In this document: positions 12,275-23,273 of the stretch, piece after piece
Position numbering within the stretch: position 1 is the stretch's first letter
How the letters are laid out: each line of letters opens with the position of its first letter
Source: Daphnia pulex
Taxonomy: Eukaryota > Arthropoda > Branchiopoda > Diplostraca > Daphniidae
Reading direction: 5' to 3'
NCBI RefSeq assembly: GCF_021134715.1
Contig: NC_060026.1
Coordinates: 372,001 to 436,000, forward strand
DNA: 64,000 nt
The notes under the pieces: model-generated
What the model was told of the DNA's origin: nothing
Seen by the model: only the letters and a program-made list of their open reading frames with translations
The model's database searches: none
Made by a program: the position numbers and the translations under genes

Positions 12275-12878
12275 AGAAAGTGCAACTTAATTGGGGAACT
12301 ACAGTTTGTCTATTAATTCAAATTCAAATGTGCAGGTTTCCCTTACGTGGATCGGATAGCTACGTACATGATACATCTAGATAGCTACTACATCTAGATA
12401 TCAAATTCTCGTCAACTTATTTCCATTTGGCATTTGGCAAGCGTTAATGGCTGCACGAGAAATAGCAGAACAGATTGAAATGTTATCGCCGTGTCTCGTT
12501 TCTACTCGTAGAATAGAACTGCCATATGCACAGCTGCATACTCGCTCTTTCGAAGGTAAATTAAATAATTTTTATGATTGAATAAGAGTGAGTAATGTTG
12601 TCCAAAAATCTTCGTCCTTGAAAACCACTTGGGGGAACCGGAATAGCCAAACACACACAAAGTTTGGCCAACAACTTTTTGGGTTCTTTTTCCAATTTGG
12701 GTAAAAGGTATTCTAATAGACAAAGAAGAGATTGGTCTTAGAACAACAGGTGATTATAATGCGGAAGGGAGTAGTAGAACACCGTAGAAAAAAAGTTACG
12801 ACATAAAGTTTCTAAGTAAATGCGGAAAGTCGGAAGCCGGAAGGGAATACAAAAAGAAAGAAAAGGAAAATTCCATAC
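12275..12878. other. Intergenic or intronic spacer
   Basis: No gene recognised. If the ankyrin exon at 12879-13098 belongs to a live gene, this is the beginning of its intron, but no second exon was found on the reverse strand before the SPH gene. Confidence 0.35.
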
Positions 12879-13098
12879 CGGAACTGGCTGCCCAGAGGAG
12901 AGGTTGGCGTCCGTCTCGATCGATGACGTCCACCGGCACGCCATGGTTGATGAGTTTCTTGAGAGCCGCCAGACCCGTGTACCTTTGGCTGCTGCCTGGT
13001 CCACCTCCTCCAGTTCCTCCTCCTCCCAAATGGCCCTGGCCACCACCACTTCCGCCTCCGCTGCCCAGTCCCATGGCTTTTTTGTTGTTGCCGCACAT
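12879..13098 (-). CDS. Orphan first exon of an ankyrin-repeat protein
   Basis: From ATG at 13098 the reverse strand reads MCGNNKK, a Gly-rich linker (about residues 10-36), then one ankyrin repeat (LKKLINHGVPVDVIDRDG followed by R-x-PLLWAAS), ending in phase 1 at a GTATGG donor. The N-terminal leader and the clean donor suggest a real first exon. No matching acceptor or further repeats were found downstream in the 1.5 kb before the next gene on this strand, so it is either the start of a gene with a long intron or a fragment moved here by duplication. Confidence 0.5.
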
Positions 13099-13984
13099 TT
13101 GCTCAACGTTCTCTTATTTTGTTACTTCTTTACGATCGTAACTAGATTAAAAAGAAACAAACACTGAATTGCTTTGCTAAAATGCTTTTTTGCCAGTACG
13201 TATGCAGCAATTAAGTTCGGCTGAGTACCGCCCACGGATGAACGGTCAGCATCACTACACACTACATTGAAGAAGTACCGAACAGCTGGCCCACGTCTAA
13301 TAAGTCAAGACTATAATGTCAACTTTCTATTTCATATAGTTTACCTTTTTATTTTTTTACCAGACTTTCCAGATGCCACGAGTACTGGCTCCCACGGGCA
13401 ATTCAGATAACAGGATCAACATGTCTGCCACCAATTCTCTCTCTTCCCTGCACCCTTCTCTGTCCTCGTGTACATCCGTGTGAATGTGATGGGTGTACTC
13501 ACGAGGATTCCCTGCTGCTTCAATTTCCACCTGATGTCTGCCAACGACAGGATTCACTTGGGATGGAGCACCCAGATCTGCCGTCCAATATTCACCTTTT
13601 CAAGGTAGGACGCCGTTGATATTCCTTTTCTGTAGCTACATTTCATTTGGGAGGTTGTCTCTTTCCTTTGGCCATTTTTGGGACCTTGTCAGTCAGAAAA
13701 AACAAATAGATTTTATAGTCCATCCTTGAATTCGATGGCACAATGGTTCTATAAGGAGAGGACGTTTACGAATCTACTCGAGTAAATGTTATGTATTCAC
13801 TAATTTAGAGCTGGCAAACCGACAAGTTACGTCAATCTCTTTTCAATGGAATACATCACATTTAGCAGGTATAGGAATTGATTTGAACAAACATTTTGCG
13901 CTAGAGCTAAATAGAGTGGAAAATTAGATTGTCCAAATCGAACATCAAAGATAAGTTATTCCGTTGAAATCAAGGGACCCTGTG
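13099..13984. other. Spacer with exon-like repeat copy B
   Basis: No complete gene. It contains copy B of the dispersed exon-like element; the remainder up to the truncated end of the GTPase pseudogene shows no motif. Confidence 0.45.
13430..13545 (-). repeat. Exon-like dispersed element, copy B
   Basis: This is the longest copy of the element. The reverse strand is open across 13357-13557 and carries NPREYTHHIHTDVHEDREGC. The plus strand is also open from an acceptor-like CAG at about 13363 to a GTAGGA donor at 13605, with a Cys-rich reading. The element has an internal inverted repeat (TCCTCGTG-TACA and TGTA-CTCACGAGGA). Flanking similarity with copy A extends across the donor-like site. 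Confidence 0.45.
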
Positions 13985-14780
13985 TCATGTGTCGCCAAAT
14001 CCCGGCGTGTCAATAACAGTCAGTGAGAAAGGAATGCGGAATCCCTCGCAATAGTGCAGGTCGTAGGCAGCAGTGACTCCTAGTGTTTGGCTGAGAGCCC
14101 CGCCTCTGACAACTTCGTCGACCAATACGAAGCGGAATGGATCGTCCCATTCGACACCCAGGACATAATTGCTGACCATGGGGTTGATCCACGTCGTTTT
14201 TCCCGATCCCGTGGCTCCTACCACCAAAATAGTTTTGCCTGGTCGAGTCGCAAGGGGGTCCGGTTCGCCCAATGCAAATCGTTTGATGGTTGATGGTTGT
14301 TGACGAGTGCCAGGAAAGTTTGACTTTTCTTTCAAATTTAACACGCAAGAAAGCGCAAGTTAGTCTGAGCGCTAGCCTGGTGTTGTCTTCCACTTTAGAA
14401 ACGTCTCGGGAGTGAAGGTTGAGCGCTTGAACGCCGGTCTCCAGCGGACACAACTCGTCTTTCAACTTCCTGAAAGCGTTGGCGGGAGTGGCCTGTTTTA
14501 AAACGTCGCCTTTTAACAAATCGTCTTCCAAGTCAAGTAAATTATTAGCCACTAGCAAATAGCTGTAGTCATACAGTCGATATTTTTACAAGATGTCGAC
14601 CAATTTGGGTGTCAACATTTTAACCGCTTTTTGATTACGGACGGGAATGATGTCATCTAACTCGGTCAAATTTAAGTTTTCGGTTAACTTCTTGTAATAT
14701 CTTTTGATTTCACTGGTATTGGAATTGGCCGTGGCGAAGAGCCTTTCTAGACGATCGATGTGCTCCTGCAAGTCGCTCAT
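13985..14780 (-). pseudogene. Broken, truncated copy of the AIG1/GIMAP-like GTPase
   Basis: The first 60 or so residues (14586-14780) are almost the same as those of the intact gene, then an indel introduces a stop near 14588. The frame resumes at 14558 (LLVANNLLDLED), shifts again near 14340, and the P-loop region follows (GATGSGKT, VLGVEWDDPFRF). The copy stops right after DTPGFGDT at about 13987, so everything beyond switch II is missing. The Ser/Thr-rich linker is mostly deleted. The P-loop has Ala in place of Glu (GATGSGKT against GETGSGKT), so the copy had diverged as well as decayed. Two frame breaks and a missing C-terminal half make function as a GTPase unlikely. Confidence 0.85.
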
Positions 14781-15640
14781 TTTCTATTATCTGCGTGAAA
14801 TGAAATGGATTTTTAAAACAATTCCGGGAATAGAATTTAACTTTCTATTTAAAAAAAAAACATGCTTGACTACGTTTTCAAAAATGTCGGCTTCTGACGT
14901 CAACCGAAACCGTAAGTGCATAACATGGGCTGTCAAGTATTAAAAAGCAGCAAATAGGAAAATAATAGTTCTTTCCACCCAACGGAATTCACTTAATACT
15001 ATTCACATCGCTATTTCAATTTCAGTTCGAAATCTTATCTCGGATGCCTACCGAATTTTATCAGCGTTCTTTTGTTAACGTTTGTGGCGTTATTGTTATG
15101 TTAGAAAGATGATTTCTTATTACGATAAAAGTTTAATCCTGCGCGAATTGAATTTTGTAATTTACAGCATTATTTATAGTCATTTAGACGCGTCGTAAAA
15201 GGAATAGAGTCGGGATAACTGGATAAGTATTTTCAAACATTCCACGAAAACGCCATGTTTTCTTCATTGTAAAAACAACTTAAACAGTACTTACCCCAAT
15301 TATGTTGGCCAGTTTATTACTAGTCCTATTTGTTGCGGTGTCGTGAAATTTGGAACACGATCAGCGTCGATAAAATGCCATTTGAATCTTGGCACATCTC
15401 ACTCCGCGGCCATGTATTTATATCGCCAACTCCACAACTAGGCACCGTTTTGCCACGTAGCACATTTCATGATCTTTTTTTATCTTTATCTTCCAAAGAA
15501 GCGATGACGTAGTAGGGTGTTTGCCTGTGTATCGTTTAAACGGGTTATTGTATTGAGTTGAGAAAACCATAAAACGTGAACGAAATCACTCCGGGACAGG
15601 CAAAAATGGCTCAAAACGAACGGCAGTTTTTATGGAGTTT
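14781..15640 (-). repeat. Duplicated upstream region of the GTPase pseudogene
   Basis: This matches 7603-8560 in order and orientation, with small indels, and ends abruptly at about 15640 where the similarity to 8550 (GGCAGTTTTTATGGAG) stops. It is the outer part of a same-strand segmental duplication of roughly 1.7-2.1 kb. Confidence 0.7.
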
Positions 15641-15718
15641 GTTTTTGTACATTTATATTTACTTTTAATCGCGCCAAACTAAATATATTGATTGACGCAA
15701 AATAATATTGTTAGATTA

Positions 15719-17828
15719 TTAAAGGCACACACCGCATCGTTGGCTTTCATACGACTTGATGGATCTCTTGCCAGCAGCGTGAATTTTGACATGACGGTCA
15801 AGAGAATGCTTGGCTCCGAAGCGGGCGTCACACTACGTTACAATACAAATTGAACAACATTGATCATCTATAATATTGTGACGAGAAATTGTATAACTTT
15901 GTTTGCGGTTGATCTTATATCACCTGAGGGCATTGAAACCGATTCCCTTGATTGTGGATGTGCATATGTCTCTTCAAGGCACCACTGGAACGAAAGGTTC
16001 GATTACAGTCGTCGAGACTGCAATTGTAAGGGCGCAAGTCAGAATGGACGTTATTGAGATGAGCCTGCAACTGGGTGTTGCCACTGAACGTTTTCTCGCA
16101 CCTCGGGACAGGACAGGGCAACTTATTGACCTTCTTTTTCGTTTGGCCCGTGTGACCTTTAACGTGTTCACGCATGTTGTCCTTTCGTGAAAAATGCTTG
16201 CCGCAAAACTAGAAATTATATGCAAATCGACATTTAAGATATCGAGGGAAACAAATTAATATTTGATAAGAACCTCGCAGTTAAATTGACTTTGGGGAGT
16301 TCCATCACAGCCTCGCTGCTTCATGTGGCGAGTCATGTGAAATTTGCGACTGAATCGGCTCCCGCAACTTTTGCACTCGTACGGTTGACGAACTAAATAC
16401 AAATCTGAATTGAGAAAACATTCAACTATATGAATTATTAAAAAAAAGGTGAAGTACTAGCTAATTACTATTGTGAGAAAGGAGATGCTTGACTAGTGCT
16501 CTTTCGCTACGCAGAATAACTGGGCAATGAGGGCAGCATTTGCGATCTCGTCCCCTAACAACAACGGAATGACTCGTAATATTAGGCAGACCATCTTGAA
16601 CAATTGGGATTGGCAAAATTGTCGGCACCAAAGTCGGCATAGCAGTTGCCGAAACGGTAGGATTTGCCGAGATACTTTGGCTGCTGTAACACAATCAGTA
16701 AGATTAAATACAATTATTTCTTTTTCTATTCTAATAAGCAATTAATACTATACCTTCGAATGACGCTGTTGTTTTCTTCAGACAACGAACGACCTCCAGC
16801 GAATAAATTATTCGTGCAGCGGAAGTTAATTGGTTCACATCGAATGAAATCAGCCGCTGCCTGCGGTGAAGCTCTTGCGATCTTATCTGATAAGTAAAAT
16901 TACATACATGTATAACGCGATTTATATTAAAAAACAAAATTATTTTAAAAGAAAAACTTACCGTCAGTCGACAGGTTCAATGGCCCTGAATCCACATGGT
17001 AATACGGATAATGAAATGTAGATTCCGACTCTATTGTTCTGTCTGTATGGTTAGCGTTATTTTTGTTATCAAGTTTTGCCCGAACAATATGGCAGAATTC
17101 ACGTTTAAGCCCAGCACCGGAGGAAGAACAATAACGGCCACATTCAGGAAATATGAAGGGGTAATTCTGAGTTCGGTGTATTACACTAGCTTGTCGAGGT
17201 ATCGGTCGAATCGGGAGTTGGTGCTGCTGCTGATGATGATGAGTTTCGTTGCTGCTGGAGACAGACGCGAATGGTTGCTGATTTTGTTGAGATAAAAACA
17301 AATTGCTTGAAAATGTAGGAGGTATTGGAGCAGCTTGGATGACATCAGGAGAGGTTGATTCTTGTGAACGTTGGTGAGAATAGCTGGTGGTGTCGGGAAA
17401 GTGGGGCCAGGCAGTAGCCGAGGTTTTTTCGTTCAAATCCGCCAAGGCATAATGGCTGCTGTTTCCGAGCATGTTGCGATTGCCTACGGACCCCGTACTG
17501 TGGACCACACCGACGCCGTTTGTGACTTTACTGATGTTACTGCTATGAGTGCTTTCAATGTCATAAGGCCGGTACAAGTTTTGATGATTATTGCTCATGG
17601 CACTCTTGTGCATTGACGAGTAGTAAGAAGTAAAAGCAAACTCTTCAAGTGCTCCAATAACCCACTGCAAATCACAACGACGAAAACGGTAAAAAGTTAA
17701 AAACAGTAAAAATAAAACAAGCCAAAATGTGAAATGAAGAAGATGAAGGGAAAAATACGTCACACACGTATCGGTTAAAATGCTCGTTATTGTTCGTGCC
17801 AAAATGTGGCTGCTGTGCGTGAGCGAAG
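15719..17828 (-). CDS. C2H2 zinc-finger transcription factor, six fingers (5' end uncertain)
   Basis: Seven exons join in frame: 17768-17828, 16962-17664, 16754-16886, 16469-16683, 16274-16392, 15924-16208 and 15719-15832. The N-terminal two thirds are disordered, rich in Ser, Asn, Gln and His. The C-terminal third holds six C2H2 fingers: CPHC...H...H, YECKSC, FCGKHFSRKDNM, CPVPRCEKTF, CSLDDCNRTF and a last finger split by an intron (FQCPQ, then CDARFGAKHSLDRHVKIH). Fingers of this kind bind DNA in the nucleus. An in-frame ATG at 17863 precedes the first listed exon, but its reading is hydrophobic, and a good acceptor (TTGCAG) after it suggests the true start is further upstream. No close named family is recognised. 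Confidence 0.75.
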
Positions 17829-17863
17829 CTGCAAGCAACACAGCAAAGCAAATAAGCCATCAT

Positions 17864-18104
17864 GCAAGTTACAATCGAATACCAAAAGCACGTGTATAAA
17901 CATAAATGAAGGCAATATAATCCGAATAGAATAAATCTATCTGAATTGTAATGACATTAAGTTATAGTTCTTACCACTTTTAAACGAGCAAAGTGGGGGT
18001 GAGAGGGGGTACTGCTAAAAGACAACCATTCGATTGGACTTGCTCGAGGGTAATGAGCTAGCAAAGTGAAGATTGAAGGAGCATGCATTGTTCTATATCG
18101 TTTT
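17864..18104. other. Spacer upstream of the zinc-finger gene
   Basis: AT-rich. It may hold the missing 5' exon of the zinc-finger gene, but none could be identified. Confidence 0.3.
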
Positions 18105-18205
18105 CCGGTAGGAAAAGCTACCGAATATCACTTCTGCCAGAACGGGTAGAATTTCTACCGTCTGTTTTTGAGCGGTAGCGTGATACCCATAATCAGTATC
18201 ACAAA
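18105..18205. repeat. Cluster of short perfect hairpins
   Basis: Three nested or adjacent palindromes lie within 100 bp: GGTAG-GAAAAG-CTACC near 18111, GGTAGAA-T-TTCTACC at 18145-18159, and GTGATAC-N9-GTATCAC at 18180-18202. The motif GGTAG(C/A) recurs four times in both orientations. It directly adjoins the tRNA-like element below, so it may be part of the same non-autonomous element. Confidence 0.45.
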
Positions 18206-18228
18206 TGTTTGGTATCAATACATATTGA

Positions 18229-18314
18229 AAAAAAAAACCCAGGCGCCAGGATTCGAATCTCTAACGCCTTAGTGACTCAGTCCGACGCTCTAGCGACTCG
18301 GCTATGCTATCATA
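18229..18314 (-). mobile_element. tRNA-derived (SINE-like) element or degenerate tRNA gene
   Basis: The reverse strand has an A-box-like AGCCGAGTCGCTAGAGCG, a B box GATTCGAATCC about 30 bp later, and a run of nine T shortly after, the usual Pol III stop. The D-arm region resembles tRNA-Ser or tRNA-Leu (GCCGAGT..CTAGAGCG..GGACT). A full cloverleaf does not form: the T stem is poor and the acceptor stem does not pair, so this is more likely a tRNA-derived repeat than a working tRNA. Confidence 0.4.
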
Positions 18315-19630
18315 TTTATCTGCATGAATATTTTATGTACAAATGAATTGTTATGTTGGTTTGTTTGAATTGTCAATTTTTGCCCCTCTGTAGTTAACAA
18401 ATCAGCAACAAATTATTTCATCTAAACAATAATTGATAAGAAAACTTTTGGTTGGTTGTTCCTAAAATTGGGAAATTTCAGAATTTAATGTTAATGAAAT
18501 AAAAATGTCAAGCTATGGTTTTATTCGTACTGAACACGTATTAATTTTGATTGTGTCAACCTAAGAAGTAAGAAGCCTTTGATGACATTGAAAGAAAGCG
18601 TGAGCGATTTTGAGTAAATTTTTTTAAATTAGAAAACAAAAATTAAATGTAATTTTTAAATACTTTCCTTAGCCGAATAGCGGAAAATCTCATCATTCAG
18701 GACTCAGGAGTCAGGACACATTATCGTTTACTAATATTACAACGCATTACAAGTGACCGGATACCAGAAGATTCTTATCGCTCTTAATATGCAAATGATG
18801 TGCGTATTCTCTTTCTAACAGGGTATTGACATATGATATTGACATATGATATTGACAAATGACACCCCAGTTATTGGTCGCTCGAAGTTGTTGTGCAGAC
18901 ACGGGGATTTCACTATTTCAGACGCAGTATAAAATATCTAACGTTGTTCTTTTCGTAACTGTCAAATCGTTGAGGCAGGGCGATAGAGGCTATTCTCTAT
19001 CACTCTGGTTAAAGTAGTCAGTGCGTCAAAGCACTAGTTATTAAAGTGAATCCAGAATATTTAAAAAAAAGTTTTATTGTAGGCGTCGAGAGTGTTTTTT
19101 TGGTTGCTTTAGTCAAGTTTTCCGCGCCATTTGTCTATCAATAGCGCAACAAGACCGAACAAGACAATGTTATTTGTCTTTATGCGAAGGTTATTTATTT
19201 ATAAATGGTTTTTTTTCTGTATTATTGTTTTGTTAAAGGCTGATATTTCTATTTTGATATTACATTATTTCTACCCTCGATATACCCTAACCCAACCAGA
19301 AGAAAACGTTCATCACGAGCTTGAGTGGGTGAACCGACTAATAAAGTAAGGCGTCGATTTGGGAATCATGGGATTGAGTTCTTCAATCACAACACAATTC
19401 TTCAAGTTGCCGCTAGATGGAGATTCATGCGATTCCCCCTCCTACGCAGTTCCCACCCTTTTTAACCACAATAATGACAGCTGTCAATTCTCGATTCAAA
19501 GAATTTTGTGAGTAACGTTTTCAGTAGAACTGCAAATCAAATCACTGAAATCAGTTATCAGCAAATAGTTCGAGCTACGACAGGGTGCCCTTCTCGAATT
19601 CCCACCAACTTATATCAAAGTTTAGTCGTC
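18315..19630. other. Spacer, no gene recognised
   Basis: AT-rich. It contains a 13-bp tandem repeat (TATTGACATATGA, three units, the last with one change) at 18824-18862. The frame at 19131-19349 is AT-driven and unsupported. Confidence 0.45.
18824..18862. repeat. 13-bp tandem repeat, three units
   Basis: Units read TATTGACATATGA twice and TATTGACAAATGA once, directly adjacent. It is too short to assign a role. Confidence 0.7.
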
Positions 19631-19636
19631 TTCTTC

Positions 19637-20750
19637 TATGACTTCTAACATTGTCTCGAATAACTGGGAGGAAGTGGATAGCAAAGAGGTTCGAAACCCT
19701 GGTAATTGAAACAAACGGGAAAAAGGAAAGCATTTTAATCGAAAAAGAAGTAAGCTGACACATTGTATCGCTTTTCATAGGTTTATCACATTTAATCGAT
19801 ACCTAAATATTCTTTTCAGTGAATTTGTCTTATACCTTGATGGAATGAAAATTACCTCAATGTTTATCATTGCCTCAAATGTGGATCAACACTTTAAATA
19901 CAAATATTAACAAGATTTCCTTTCTAGGATGTGATTCTTCATGATTTGGATACAAGCATTGTATAGAAGCGGAAAGCGCTTTAATGGTCCACTAACTTTG
20001 GAAAGAATACTATTCAGTTTACGTATATCATTGAAACAAAGTATTATTTTATAAAATTCTTCTATTTTTATAGTATTCTAATGCAGCTTTATTTCTAATA
20101 GGGCCACTGATAGGAAATGGAGAGGAGGGCTTTTCCCCGGCCTACTGGTTCAGTTTGGAGATGCTACATTGAGTTGGAATTACTGAGGTTTCAAGAGAGC
20201 AAGTATCCTGAAGCAATTATCCCACCTCTACCTGGAAAAAAAGGCATCATTCACTCGCCCAAGTCAAAAGCAGTGATAATATTGATCCTGTATTTGTTGA
20301 TTGCAGAAGAGTAGGATTGGAGGTATTTCATCTGATTTTATTCAAAAACAATATTTGTGTGTCATTGTGCAATTACCTAGAACTTCCTCTTACGTGTGGA
20401 CGCCCATCCCATTTGATGCCACGATGACCAAGTCTTGCTCATGTTTCTTCAATCAGATCGCTAGTATGGTCAGATCTCGACGTTAATGCAGATGGCGGGA
20501 AATATATGTTCAGCAAGCAGAATTCAATGAGATTGAAAAGACCCGATGATAACGTGGAAGAAATTCGCCACTACAGTTCAGAACTACAGGTAGTTTTGTG
20601 TCTGGAAAAGCTAGTTGGTTGTCGTTGATAATATAACTTTGGTTTACTGCTTTTAGTCAAGTTTATTGGGGAACCTGTTGAGGCTTCGCGTCCGTCTAGC
20701 CGATCGACTCTTTGCTATCCACAAGCTACACGCTAATTATGGTAGTCTAT
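19637..20750 (+). pseudogene. Broken sorting nexin 4-like gene (PX domain and start of BAR region)
   Basis: Fragments of one protein lie in the correct order on the plus strand. At 19637-19700 a possible first exon reads WEEVDSKEV and ends in a donor. At about 19965-20040, EAE(K)R, FNGPLTLE and YIIETK match the start of an SNX4-type PX domain. At 20101-20280, YIELELLR and IIPPLPGKK follow. SDNIDPVFVDCRRVGLEVF then crosses a frame change near 20275. At about 20497-20589, RLKRPDDNVEEIRHYSSELQ follows, ending at GTAGTT. At 20657-20740, LLRLRVRLADRLFAIHKLHANYG leads into the BAR coiled coil and stops. SNX4 recycles endosomal cargo. At least two frameshifts and loss of the whole C-terminal half show it is a decayed copy; introns are retained, so it arose by DNA duplication, not reverse transcription. 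Confidence 0.75.
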
Positions 20751-20790
20751 TATTAAATGTAAAAAAAAAACTTTTCGTTTTGTTTAATTA

Positions 20791-21215
20791 GCGACTTACG
20801 TAGTTGAAGGCATTATATTTCTCGTGAAGGACAAACTTTGGTGAGCCTCCTTGACATTTGGACGTCAGATTGGTCGGCTGAATACTTCCCAATCAATGCG
20901 GTCACAGTGTTTATCTCATTCAAAGACATTCTTTACTCGCACGAGAAAAAAGCAGGTGAAATTATTTTGTTACGAACAATTTTAAATGAATAAATGAAAA
21001 ATCTTTTACTTTTCCAGGCACTGAGCCGCCAGTCCGCCAGCTAGAACTTTAGTGTCACTGTTAATCAAAGTTATGCTGCAAAATAAGAAATTTGCAGTAC
21101 TTTTTTTTTTTCAGGAATACCTAAATGATTTAATTATTTGGATATGGCGCTATTAACGCGGATCAAGTTGTAAATCAAATCGGCTCCTCTTTTTCATCTT
21201 CGTATTCAAACAACC
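20791..21215 (-). pseudogene. SPH pseudogene fragment (copy 3)
   Basis: The reverse strand matches exons 2 (end), 3 and 4 of the intact SPH at 9484-11100, including intron positions. The region near 20800-20935 equals the exon with the VTALIG, SDVQMT and KYNAFNY segments, and 21018-21085 equals the exon with SDTKVL and the AAQC region, here disrupted by an inserted repeat of CCGCCAGT. Frames are broken and other exons are missing. Confidence 0.75.
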
Positions 21216-21891
21216 AATTTTATCAAGTACAGCAGTGTACCAAACAGCAGAGAATTTATCTTGATCGTGAAATTTTTCTTTAAAATTCTTAATTCTAAAT
21301 TATTATTATCTCACCATGATCTCACGAAGAAAACCGTATAACGCCGCGGAGAAAACAATGAACTTGTAAGTAACACTTGATCGCTAGATGTCGTTTGAAT
21401 CGCAAGATGTTAAAAGGCGCGTTTTTTTAAAAGAAGCATTTTATTTTGTATTCGTTGTGGAATAATAGATTAAAGAAGACGCACAAGGTTTTCAGCTGAT
21501 TGCTCAGAAAAAAATGTTTCTTGTATTTTTACAGCCAAGATTGCAGTCATTGAATGCTTCATTTTTGTAGTGTTTTGCTTAAATTGTTGTATCACTTCAG
21601 GTGAAAGCACTTCTATATTTAAATTTCTCACCGTTTGCTTTTCATTTGATATTCATATTTTTAAGGGGAAGGGATAGAAAAATGTCGTAGTGTTTGGCCT
21701 GAAGATAGTGATACCGCCAGTCTTTTCCTGCTGGTATCTCGTCTGGGACTTTATAACGGAAAATCACGTCCGGTCAAATTTCCCGCCTAGATCTTCGTTT
21801 TCCTTTCCAAGTTCAAAATAGTAACCATCAGATAGACTTCGAACACAAAAAAAGAAACAAAAATTTGTCTTTTTCCCGGTTGTAGCACTCA
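21216..21891. other. Spacer with a second copy of a neighbouring block
   Basis: No full gene. The stretch 21730-21860 resembles 22900-23050 (shared TTCAAAATAGTAACC / TTCGAAATAGTAACC and ATAACGGAAAATCA / ATACCGGAAAATCA blocks), so part of the region around the Ig-like gene is locally duplicated. Confidence 0.4.
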
Positions 21892-22545
21892 TCACCCTCC
21901 ATTGTTTGCGGTCGGTTGCATCCATTCAATTTTGCTGAACGTCTCACTATTTAAGGCAGCACGGCCAATTGAAAGTCGATCCGCTCTGGAATATGTGAAC
22001 TTGATCCTGCATTCATCCGTGAAAATGCCCATCGTCATCATGTTGGCTCGAAGCTGGAAAACATGCAACGTAAGTTCAAATAGACAAAAGCAAACAAACG
22101 ACAGAAATAAATTTGTTTACTAGATATACAATCAATTAGGTGGTGTTGCTTGTGCCGACTGGCTGGTATCGTTCGAACCTTGACCCCCGAAGCTTCTTTT
22201 GGAACTGTCGTCCACTGGATGCGACTGACGACAGATGCAACGAAAGTGGAACCGCGATATCCTGAAAACGGTTGGTTATGTTTCATATATGTTTGGCCCC
22301 TACAATTTAAAAAAAGCACCTTTTTAGGTGGAGGGAACTATAACTATTATCTCATTTCCATTGATGCAATTTACCTGGTGGAAGGCGATTATGGTCGATA
22401 TCAACGACTGCACCGTTGGCTATCCATTGCCAAAAGAAAACAACGGGCAGCTCAGCTCTCTCTCCCGGCTCAGCACGACAATCTATTTCGAGTTGATTGC
22501 CAAGTTCCACTCTACGAGTTAACTGTGTCGCTTTGACCCCACCAC
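21892..22545 (-). CDS. Three 3' exons of a possible Ig-like domain protein
   Basis: Three exons join with matching phases: 22375-22545, 22179-22261 and 21892-22053 (stop TGA). They encode LTRRVELGNQLEIDCRAEPG, then VVFFWQW, YRGSTFVASVVSRIQW and a TDECRIKF segment. A Cys followed about 17 residues later by Trp and a later D-x-C resembles the B, C and F strands of an immunoglobulin fold, but spacing is loose. The 5' exons are unclear: the segment ending at 22833 has a good donor but two alternative readings, and 23098-23273 reads an open segment with CCSKGNWAIPHHVSDQ before another donor. The gene could be a secreted or surface protein; function is unknown. Confidence 0.5.
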
Positions 22546-22832
22546 CTGCGAATGTCAACATTTATTTCACGCAAGGTAGGAACAATTTCGATTTTTTACT
22601 AGTAGTGTCTGGAAACATTTTCCGAGTAAGACTATTATTATCAGTACCACATCTGATAGGAAAAGCTTTTCAGTGTATTGGCAGCCAAAGTTGTTTTGTT
22701 CTATTTTTCATAACAGAACTGGTCTACATTCGTCTACATTTAGAAAATCGAGGCGTTAAAGTCGATGCATTTAAATCATTTAGATCAAAACTTTAAGTTG
22801 ATCCGGTTTGCTTTTGAGAAACAAATGCCCAC

Positions 22833-23273
22833 CTTGCAGGTCCCATAGAAATATCCGAACCGTTTGATCTTTGCAGCTGTCAGTTTCTCTTCCCCAGTCT
22901 CTTCTTTGAATGGCCTGCAGGTATTTTTATCTTGTCGGATTGACACTCGTCGACTCGATACCGGAAAATCAAATCTTTTCAATTTCTCCCCTTCTTCCTC
23001 CTTTTTCTTTACTCAGTTCGAAATAGTAACCGGTCCGAATCCGAAGCTCTGAAATCCTTCGTTTATACGACTATCTTTCGGTTTTTTTTTCTTGTACCTG
23101 GTCGCTGACGTGATGCGGGATTGCCCAGTTTCCTTTTGAGCAACAGGTTTTTCCCGTTTCTATGCCTAAATCTAGATGCCATTCATCTGAGTTTGTTACC
23201 CCCCATCTTTTGGTTTGTTGAGCGGGAACCGCTGCTGTCTCGGCAGCTGATAGTTCACTGTACATTGAAGTAG
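22833..23273 (-). other. Possible upstream exons of the Ig-like gene
   Basis: Two reverse-strand segments end in splice donors: 23098 (CAG then GTACAA) and 22833 (AAG then GTGGGC). The first reads WHLDLGIETGKTCCSKGNW. The second gives either a Lys/Arg/Gly-rich frame or, from an acceptor near 22880, CKDQTVRIFLWDLQ, which resembles the end of a WD40 repeat; only that frame has the phase needed to join the exon starting at 22545. The reading is unresolved. Confidence 0.3.
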
